Assembly: GCF_000208745.1 (NCBI RefSeq)
Contig: NC_030857.1
Span: 5,060,714-5,124,713, forward strand
Direction: 5' to 3'
From: Theobroma cacao
Taxonomy: Eukaryota; Streptophyta; Magnoliopsida; Malvales; Malvaceae
DNA length: 64,000 nucleotides
Position numbers and translations under genes: made by a program. This document shows, one piece after another, positions 55,728 to 64,000 of the stretch (positions within the stretch are counted from its first letter, which is position 1; each line of letters opens with the position of its first letter). The notes beneath the pieces are model-generated. The model saw only the letters and a list, made by a program, of their open reading frames with translations, searched no databases and was not told where the DNA came from.

Positions 55728-56687
55728 TTAAGCCAGAGTAGAACAAGTTGAGGTTGAAGGGTCAAATAAAGCAGGAAGCAGGTACTTCCTGCCATTGACA
55801 CCATGTGCGTTGTAGCTGGCTCCAGTTGTAGCGTCTACAGGCAGGTCTCCGGCATAGCCTGGATAAGCCCCTTTACCATAAATCCCAGGGCAGGCAGATG
55901 CAGCCTCCAGGGGTGCCAATTTCGGACCCTGATAGTAGCCATTTCCGAATGGGTTCGTGGCAGTCCCAGCCAAGAGGCTAGCCAAATTGATCACCATCCC
56001 GTCAAGGCCGACATCATTGTTGGGTGCAACCAAAGGTGGGTTCTGTGGTCCATAAATGGGCTGGTGGAATGGCCAGGCGCATTGACCTGGGCATTGGGTT
56101 TCTGAGTTACCAACCCAAATGTAAGCAAATTTGGAGCTCTTGCCCTTAATTTGACCATTGCTTGTGCCCAGACCTGAACCGTGGGTGCCACACCTGCTTG
56201 AGCAGAACCCTCCTACAGCCACATCAGCTGATGTCAAGACAACATTAATGGCATTCTTCTGGGCGCCCTTTGATGCTAATTCTATGATTTGTTGATTTGT
56301 GAGTGACTTTCCCAAAGAGTAGTTCTCATCAAGGATTTGTGTACCCAATGAAAGGGCGAGAGAAGAAGGTTTCTTGCTGAGCTGATAGTATTTTTCTGTG
56401 GCTTTCCACCAGGTAGAAACAGAGGGTTCAGCTACTGTAGGCTTGGAAGATGTAACGGAAGCGACGAAATCGGAGACAATTGCACGTTGAGAAGGCTTGA
56501 ACTTGCCATACCAAATGAGATTAACAGAGATTTTGCCAGTTAGAAGAGGGCCGTTATGGTATTGGAACAGCAAAGGCTGCTCGGTTTGATCCGACTCGGA
56601 AAGCCTCCTTGCATCTGTGTTGATATGAAGCAAAGAGACCAAGAAAACAACAAAGAGAACAACATTGGATGCAGCAAAAGAAACCAT
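55728..56687 (-). CDS. EXORDIUM-like (PHI-1 family) secreted protein, copy 2
   Basis: An intronless frame of 319 residues. A signal peptide covers about residues 1-26 ([20 protein letters not shown] onward), then [20 protein letters not shown]. It has all family blocks listed for copy 1, with [20 protein letters not shown] and a longer [15 protein letters not shown] insert before [18 protein letters not shown] replaces the more common [12 protein letters not shown]. It is clearly closer to copy 3 and to Arabidopsis EXO (At4g08950, from memory) than to copy 1. All three copies have the same orientation, which suggests tandem duplication. Confidence 0.95.
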   Translation of the reverse strand: MVSFAASNVVLFVVFLVSLLHINTDARRLSESDQTEQPLLFQYHNGPLLTGKISVNLIWYGKFKPSQRAIVSDFVASVTSSKPTVAEPSVSTWWKATEKYYQLSKKPSSLALSLGTQILDENYSLGKSLTNQQIIELASKGAQKNAINVVLTSADVAVGGFCSSRCGTHGSGLGTSNGQIKGKSSKFAYIWVGNSETQCPGQCAWPFHQPIYGPQNPPLVAPNNDVGLDGMVINLASLLAGTATNPFGNGYYQGPKLAPLEAASACPGIYGKGAYPGYAGDLPVDATTGASYNAHGVNGRKYLLPALFDPSTSTCSTLA

Positions 56688-59393
56688 GATGAACTTGATT
56701 GATGAAACTATTTATCTAAGAGAAGTGAAGAAAGAGAGAAGCTGAGATGTAATGTTTGTTGAGGTTTGGGGTGAAGAGAACTGAAATGAGGGAACGTATT
56801 TATAGTGCTGATATTTGGAGGGTCGAAAGCGCTAGGAAAGGGCTGAAAGTTAAAGAGAAAGGTAACAACTGGGGAGTGAGATGCCATGCCAGCCAAATGA
56901 CGCGTTGTATTTTAATCAATAGCCTCACTCTCAACCGAATCAATGCTTTAAGAATACAGTTTCAAGCCAGCTAAGGAGGGGATTATGACAAAGAGAGACG
57001 TGCCTAAGGAGAAAAAGACCGGGACAAAATTGAGTGCCATTGTCTGAGGAAAAACGCGTAATAAGCATAAGGAATGTTTAAATGTTTATTGTTACCGAGA
57101 TAATGTCCTCATGATCTTTTTTTTTTCTTTGGTTTGTTTTTTGTATGTGTGAGACTGTGCACCCAAGGGGGATGGTTTCAGATATTCGAATGTGCAAGTT
57201 GCTGGAATCTCAAGTTATCATAATTGTGAATCACAGAGAGAAACAAAAACCTAAAAACAAAAATAATGTTTAAGTACAGAAAACATGTCATGTTGGTCTG
57301 TAGCATGCAATTGTAGCAAGTTGTGTGTTGCAGAATATAAACGCCTTTAATGATTTCTGATGTTTAATGTTTTGCTGTTTTTTTTTCTAATGTAAGGTAG
57401 TGGTTATTGCAGTTGCTTGATTTCCATCAAAATATCATCATATAAATGGTTTATATATTTTCTACAAAATGCACCAAATTCAAGAAATTTTGGAGATGTA
57501 CATACATAAATTATTGTCTTCTAGTGTTTTCTTTTTCTTTTTCTTCATAAAAACAAATAATTTTTTCATGAAAATACAATTACGATCTAATAACTTTAAT
57601 GTATATTACATATTATATCCATGAAAGAAATGAATAAACAAATCAATTAACTAATTTAAAATTGAATTAAATCTATATTCGTGACATCTGAAATTGAGAT
57701 TTAAAGTTTTCGGAACCTCTTTCTAGTCATTGAGGCGAAACCTCGTTGACCAGATTTTTTCCTCATTGATAAATAATATTGGAACTATTTCTTTTTTTCT
57801 TTTCACTTCTCTTTATTTACCATGTCTCCTATCAACTGTCAACATTTAAATTTAGGGTGTTTATAATGTATTTTTACGAAAAGAGATATGATCACTTCAA
57901 ATGTTCATAAGTTTGCTAGATTGTGCACTTTTGTTTTTGGTACATATATACTACATTATGCACCTTATTCATGGTAAAAACATAAGCTAACTAACTTGTA
58001 AAAGTTTATAAATTGTTTTTGATTGTGTTTGTAGTAACATTTCATTCCAAAATATAGGTGCTCATCGTGTTCAAATGAGAACAACATACAATTAATGGCT
58101 GATGCTTGTGACCTTTGATAGGGTGAAAGAAAAAATTATTTGGGTTTAGCTCATATGGTAGGTGGAGGTTGGAAAGAGAGTTTTTGTACTTTCATTTGTT
58201 GGGAAGGAAATGGCTACACTAAGTGTAAAAGATTTATATACAATACCAATGTTTTACCCCCAAACCTCTTGTAATCTCTTTTAGGCCAATTATAACCCAC
58301 TTGACCGTAAGTAATGTTACGTGTCTAAATAGGGCAACTCCTTCCTATCACTTTCTAAATACCGGGATCAATTTATCTTGCAACAATTGGCAATTCTTAG
58401 ATCAGTGTTACTGTAATGATAATATGTAAATTTGTTTTCTAGCTAGGCTTCAAGAAATTGCTTGCTCGGATGCTAGAAATTTACCAGTTTTCTATCATGC
58501 CTTGGTTGAAAATTTGCATTCGTTGCAGCTTAAGCATAAGTGAATCTGATCTCTTATATTCATCAGAATCTAAACTCCAGACAAACTTCTCCAAATTAAA
58601 GAGATGATGCTATTTGGTAAAAAAAAAATGAATGCTTTCTTTCAATTGAACTAACTTCAAACATGTTTGTAGGCAAAGAAATTAACATCCTTGGATCTTG
58701 AACGAATGGTTTTGACTTAATGCTTTCTGCTTTGACTTTAAATTTAATCATTCGCAGATCAAAGTGCAGTTTTCTTTGAAATTTCCCTTCATTTTAAGCT
58801 CTTTTAAGCACATATTATATTGTGCCCTGAAGAAAGCAGAATCGGTTTTTATGTTCATTTTCCCAGGATAGGCACATAGTTAAAAACCTTTAGGACAAGA
58901 CATGTGCTCGGCAAAAAAGCACTTGCGTGAATAATTGTCTATAATTGCTTGAAAATGACCATTGTTCCTAGTAGGGTCCAAATTTGCTGGCAACTGTGGT
59001 TTTTTTTCACTGAACATTCTAACACCCATAGCTGGTTTCTTCCTAAGCTGGGCCAAGAGAACTGGAAAAGCAGAAACGAAATTACCAAGTAACGTTTTGC
59101 CTAGATTCTTGACCGAATCTCGTACCAATTGTATGAAACCAAAAAAATACGGTGGGAGCGCTTAAGAAAATGACAGTTAATCAGCTGATTAGAGATTAAT
59201 CAAGTAAAAGCAATAGTCTCATGGAAAACTGGAAAGCAAACAAGAATTGTCAATTATGAGAAAAAGCAAACCAAAGTCGTTTGCTGCTCTATTATTATCC
59301 GCATAAGCAAAATTAATTAACAAATAAAAGAATTACATCCTTCTATAAACCGTGTACATCTATTACTAATTTGCTAATCACTGCTTCAAACTT
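56688..59393. other. Intergenic between EXORDIUM-like copies 2 and 3
   Basis: The left end is the leader and promoter of copy 2 and the right end the 3' UTR of copy 3. The minus-strand open frame at 58880-59128 (82 residues) has no recognised family and no splice partners. The rest is AT-rich with no repeat of note. Confidence 0.45.
56796..56803 (-). promoter_or_regulatory. TATA box of EXORDIUM-like copy 2
   Basis: TATAAATA on the minus strand, 109 bases upstream of the start codon. Confidence 0.6.
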
Positions 59394-60353
59394 TTAGACC
59401 AAAGTTGAACAAGATGATGTAGCAGGATCATACAAAGCAGGAAGCAAGTATTTCCTTCCATTGTCGCCATGAGCGTTGTAGCTAGCACCAGTTGTAGGGT
59501 CTACCAGCAGGTTTCCAGCGTAGCCTGGATAAGCCCCTTTGCCATAAATTCCAGGACAAGCGGATGAAGCTTCCAATGGTGCGTCAGCTGGACCCTGGAA
59601 GTAACCATTTCCAAAAGGGTTCGTGACAGTCCCGGCAAATAGGCTAGCCAAGTTGATCACCATGCCATCAAGACCCACATTGTTGTTAGGTGCAATCAAA
59701 GGTGGGTTTTGTGGTCCGTAGATTGGCTGGTGGAATGGCCAGGCGCATTGACCAGGGCACTGGGTCTGGGAGTTACCAACCCAAACGTAAGCAAATTTGG
59801 AGTACTTGTCACCCTTAATGTGACCCTTGCTCGAGCTCAAGGCAGATCCATGAGTCCCACATCGGCTCATGCAAAACCCTTCAACAGCAACATCAGATGC
59901 TGTTAGGACAACGTTAATAGCATTCTTTTGGTCACCCTTTGAGGCCAATTCCACAATTTGTTTGCTTTTGAGTGACTTCCCAATCGAGTAGTTCTCATCA
60001 AGAATCTGTTTTCCCAAAGACAGGGAAAGAGTGGATTTCTTAGAGGTGAGGTGGTAGTATTTCTCAGTGGTTTTCCACCACTTGGCAACCGAGGGTTGGT
60101 TGTTTTGAGATGGTGTAGTAGACGACAGGGAGGTGACAAAATCAGAAACAATAGCCCTCTCGGAAGGCTTGAACTTGCCATACCAAATCAGATTGATTGT
60201 AATTTTGCCTGAAAGGAGGGGGCCATTGTGGTATGTCAGGAGCTGAGGCTGGTCTTGCACCAGTTCACTCAGCTTCCTTCCAGCCAAAGAGATTTGAAAC
60301 AAAGAGATCAAAAGGAAAATTTTAAGCACACTTTGAGTAACAAAAGATGCCAT
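59394..60353 (-). CDS. EXORDIUM-like (PHI-1 family) secreted protein, copy 3
   Basis: An intronless frame of 319 residues from the Met at 60353. The open frame extends upstream to a Met at 60395, but the 60353 start places a clean signal peptide ([20 protein letters not shown]) at the very N-terminus and gives exactly the length of copy 2, so it is preferred. The family blocks are complete: [94 protein letters not shown] and [11 protein letters not shown]. It is expected in the apoplast. With copy 2 it forms the EXO-like pair of this cluster. Confidence 0.95.
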   Translation of the reverse strand: MASFVTQSVLKIFLLISLFQISLAGRKLSELVQDQPQLLTYHNGPLLSGKITINLIWYGKFKPSERAIVSDFVTSLSSTTPSQNNQPSVAKWWKTTEKYYHLTSKKSTLSLSLGKQILDENYSIGKSLKSKQIVELASKGDQKNAINVVLTASDVAVEGFCMSRCGTHGSALSSSKGHIKGDKYSKFAYVWVGNSQTQCPGQCAWPFHQPIYGPQNPPLIAPNNNVGLDGMVINLASLFAGTVTNPFGNGYFQGPADAPLEASSACPGIYGKGAYPGYAGNLLVDPTTGASYNAHGDNGRKYLLPALYDPATSSCSTLV

Positions 60354-60475
60354 CTTTGACAGGAAAAATGCTGCTTTGATTTTGGAGAGTATCAAGCAGA
60401 GGAATAGAAAAGAATAAGCTGAGATTGCTTTGAATTTGTGTGTTGGGTGTGGATTTGAGAGAGGGGAAAAGGGTG

Positions 60476-60483
60476 TATATAAA
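60476..60483 (-). promoter_or_regulatory. TATA box of EXORDIUM-like copy 3
   Basis: TTTATATA on the minus strand, 123 bases upstream of the preferred start codon. Confidence 0.5.
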
Positions 60484-63400
60484 GGCCTGAAACAGAGTTT
60501 ATTTATTGAGCTTTAATTAATTTTTTGAATTATAAAAAGAAAGCGTTTGGGATTGAGTGAAGGGAGGGAACCTGCAGAGAAACAGACAATAAAATTTAGT
60601 GGAAGTAAGATGGGCTTTTCCCGATTACGAGTTGCGACTTCGCCAGTAAGTTACAACAGAGACCCACCGGTTCAAGCTCGTTATTAATCCAAAAGGCCAA
60701 AAAAGAAAACACTATCTCCAGGTCATTGGACTTCACGCACCAATCACTTATGGCCGTGGAGATCAATACCAAGGAGGCGCGTGTGTCCAAGTTTCTTGTG
60801 GGAGCGAGCGAGCTCTTTTCGTTCGGTAGAAAACAAAAAGCATTACAGCTTAGTCACAGTTAGCCTCACCCTTGATTTGACCAAAACAGCCTTGGCTTTT
60901 TAGTACATTATGGAACAAGAGAAGGGTAAATACGGGAAAATGAAGCAGATAGACGTTATGAAGACAGGCTGGAGTTAATTTTATTGGGAAGGGTGGACTG
61001 ATCCAGCTGGCAGTCAGCGAGTGGGCAAGGAGGTGAAGCGTGGGTATCCTAGGTGAAGGGCATGTGAGATTACGCGCTTGCGGCTCTTCAAAACGGTGTT
61101 GAAGGGAACGCACAAAAGGCTCGTGAAAGCGAGAAAAGGAGATTAGTTAATAGGCTTAGCTGGATCAAGCTAACACAAGACAGCGTACAGCTGTGGAGTT
61201 GCAGTGGTTCGCCAGGGCCAGCCATTGCCAGCCAGCACAGCTCTTTTGACCCTTTTGAAAAAAAAGTTCGTACTTGTCGTGTACTTGGTTTTGCAAGCGA
61301 ATCTGCAGCTGAACGTTGGTTTTTTGCTTTAAAGTTTGAACTTCAAAATTCAAAGGCACTGGAAAAGGGGAAGTACACGGTGTGAGGCTGGTGGCATATG
61401 AATAAAAAGGAATTCTTTGTACAATGGGTGGTTAGTTGATTTGTGAATGAATTTAATTGTCAAATACTAGTTTGCAAGCCTAGGAATCTATCAACATTAA
61501 TTAGCAGTAACCTTTTAAGTCTTTAACTTAATTTTCTTTTTTTTCTTTTCATTTTTAGATGATTAATGACTAATTGATGAGGGAAAATTTAAGAAGAAAC
61601 TCATCTCCAGACCTTTCAAAAATATAAAAGGGTATTGATACTGCTTGCAAGACACAATTAAAATAAATAAACATGTAATTGCGTCATCCTATCTAAAGCC
61701 TAAATTGACGAGCTTAAACATTATCCCAATCCTGGCAATCACGAGGCATGCTAATTTGTTAAGTATAATTACTTGAATCACATGATTCTTATATCTTAAT
61801 GCAATATAAAATTATTTTAATATTATATTAATATTTGTTGAATTGGTTGCCAAGGAGTCTACTTACAATGCCCTAAAGTCCCGAAAGACTCAAAACATAT
61901 TAAGTAGTTCTGCAGCTTGTCTGATGGGGAGTTTAATTCATCACTGGATAATAGCTGCCTTGTTACATACTTGCAGACATGTCATACCTTATATATACAT
62001 ATATATTTCACTTTTTATATTGCAAAATTGTTTAATTTTGTAGCTGCACGAGTCAGGTCCTTTAGAATCTAAGCCTTCTGTAATTCAAAATCAAATTAAC
62101 CATCACAAAACAAAAACTTCAAGTAATGTCATGAACATGAAATCTTTGACTAAAGTTCCATCTCCTGTATCGTATTGATTCTCTTTGTTTGCAATCTGGA
62201 TGGCCTATATAGCTGTATTTGTCTCTTACGCTTACCAAAATTTTGGGTACCTTTGTTTTGGGAGATTTAGGGTACTAATCAGTTTCAACTTTCAACACAG
62301 ATCATGGATTGGAACTGAAAATGTTCAAGCATTTGGTAAGGAGTCAGTGAGATGGGTAATTAATTCCCTTTGGCATTACTGTTTGATTCTCTTACAGCAG
62401 TGAGAGAGCCTGTGATTAATTATGATCCTGCTGCTTCGACAATATGCTGAATGTAGAAACATGTACATGTTCATGGAAGATAAAAATATGCCTAGGATAA
62501 GATGATAATATATGTAAAGCATAGATGACACAGGAATATTAATTTTAATGTTGGTCTGAGTGTCATATCCATGCCCCCATTCTTCCCATCCGCCTTCATT
62601 TTTTGCACTTTATGAGCTGAAAGCTGTAGAAGACTTTGGAAACCAGCATTTTTAGATGTTCCCAAGTCAACACTCACACCTTCTAGGAAGGACGGCAGTA
62701 GAGCCTAGACTGATATAAATGAAAATATTGTCAACTCTTCCCTCTTTTTCCAGCTTGAGTCTACGATCTATAGGCTGACTTTGCAATGAGAGAGATTTCA
62801 TCATTCAATTATTGGCTGCAATTGGAATTCAGTGTTGAGAATTTGCTGCTCTTTGGATTCATAGATATTTTAAGGTTACTATAGAATTAAATTTTAAAAA
62901 AGTTACCAGCGCAGCATTGCATATTCATTTGCGGTCGATGCTTTCGCTGCTGGACTTTTGTTTTTTATTCATAACCTTCGAAGAAATCTGTAAATGAGTA
63001 GTATTATATTCCTGTAGCAGCTCACTTGTACACCTTGGATGCTGCCAAGGAGCAGCATCCGGAGAGCTCGAGCAGAGCGACCAGCCTGTCTGAAGGCTGA
63101 TGAGCTTGCTTTGTTCCCTTTCTTGAAAGCATGGTCACCCAAAACTTTGAATACTACATACCTGCACAAGTGATGCTTTGAAACTCTTAACTAATTAATT
63201 TTGGTCAATTAAACCAAAAAAATAAAAAATGTGATACCCACCCATCACATAGACAATAAAATCATAATATTCAATAAAAGTATCAAAAACATGATCAATT
63301 TGAGTGAAGATTGTTGATTTGTCGTTCAATATAGCAATTTAGTTGTCCTCGTATATATCAATTTCAAGTTTTCATCTAAACAAATTTCAATAATTTAATA

Positions 63401-64000
63401 TGTAATTTGAATAATTCTATTAAATCATATTTGAAACAGTGATTTAGATTTCATTGATTATTTTTTTGTGATTAATGAATTCAATAAAAGTTAAAAAAAA
63501 GAGGAAAAAGAGTAGAAAACCGAGGTTCCTGCCTTAAATCGAGAGTAATAGACTGGATGTATGATGGGTAGAGTAGAAAAATTACTCTTAAGGGTCTAAC
63601 ATATAGTGAAGCCACCACTTCTAGTGTAATTTTCCGAAGGAACTCTAATTCTAAAGGATTAGTATGGTGATATTTTTTTATTCTTATTATTTTGCTTATC
63701 TGATCCAAGCACCTGGCCTCCAGCTTAAGAGAGCCCATGTCTACATGCTTGCATTAATTGACAATAAATTGTGAAAGATTGGGCGGTTGAGATCTTCAAT
63801 GGTTTTGAACATTGCTTCTCATGATTAAGTTTGATAAGATGTCTGGTGAACCACTAGCAATATCAGGCATGGCATCTGACGCTACCAAGCATGGGATGGG
63901 AGGGCTCTCTGGTTCTAAGCCCTAAAGTTCAGTTTGAGCAACCAAATGTTTAGAAATCCCATGATGTGACAGTACACTGCAACTTTTGGTTGTGGACAAA
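60484..64000. other. Right-hand flank, no confident gene
   Basis: Promoter DNA of copy 3 lies at the left. Beyond it only short open frames occur, none of a known family, apart from the exon-like stretch listed at 63026-63161. AT-rich runs lie at 61780-61840 and 63180-63480. Confidence 0.4.
63026..63161 (-). other. Possible exon of an unrecognised minus-strand gene
   Basis: On the minus strand the stretch is preceded by TTGTGCAG (acceptor-like) and followed by GTGAGC (donor-like). It is open throughout and codes for a basic, hydrophilic-to-Leu-rich peptide (YVVFKVLGDHAFKKG, then RQAGRSARALRMLLLGSIQ). An open stretch at 62492-62690 on the same strand could be a later exon. I do not recognise the protein, and the remaining exons were not found. 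Confidence 0.25.

Noticed and set aside
58880..59128. Minus-strand open frame of 82 residues between EXORDIUM-like copies 2 and 3
   Set aside because: No family recognised, no leader or TATA context, no splice partners. It could be a decayed fragment, but the evidence is too thin.

Overview
This window is nuclear DNA from a flowering plant. The protein-coding genes have GT-AG introns, plant-specific families (plant cysteine oxidase, SnRK2 kinase, EXORDIUM, plastid DAHP synthase) and AT-rich intergenic DNA with microsatellites and LTR-retrotransposon remains. Protein similarity and local gene order point to a core eudicot, probably a rosid. I cannot name the species. Nothing here is prokaryotic: no operons, CRISPR arrays or tRNA genes were seen.

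Left gene-rich block (about 1-21.6 kb). A plant cysteine oxidase (+), a subclass II SnRK2 kinase of the SnRK2.7 type (+), 40S ribosomal protein S6 (+), a 16-exon gene encoding an F-box, a JmjC domain and an aminoglycoside-phosphotransferase-like domain in one chain (-), and a class II plastid DAHP synthase (-). Exon chains were built by hand. Every one keeps frame at each junction and gives a product close to family length.

Repeat-rich block with no confident gene (about 21.7-40.3 kb). It holds a roughly 5 kb array of diverged units with a period near 1.75 kb, a four-copy 29-bp minisatellite, TA and CT microsatellites, an LTR-retrotransposon end of the Ogre/Tat type that runs into a 673-base assembly gap, and long AT-rich DNA.

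Right gene block (about 40.4-60.4 kb). All genes are on the minus strand: an FBW2-type F-box protein, a PP2A activator (PTPA), and three intronless EXORDIUM/PHI-1 family genes in tandem. As I recall the Arabidopsis map, FBW2, PTPA and EXO are neighbours on chromosome 4 (At4g08980, At4g08960, At4g08950), and SnRK2.7 and DHS1 are near neighbours at the far end of that chromosome (At4g40010, At4g39980). The window may therefore join two ancestral blocks across the repeat region and gap.

The genes do not form one pathway. Shared themes are inferred only: hypoxia and nitric-oxide sensing (PCO), stress signalling (SnRK2, PP2A activator), translation (RPS6), aromatic amino-acid supply (DAHP synthase), protein turnover (two F-box proteins) and cell-wall or growth response (EXORDIUM). 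I found no convincing undescribed system. The most noteworthy items are the F-box/JmjC/APH-like fusion, the diverged 1.75 kb array beside the DAHP synthase promoter, a small LINE-like insertion with apparent target-site duplication in a DAHP synthase intron, and two single-N joins that look like assembly duplications.
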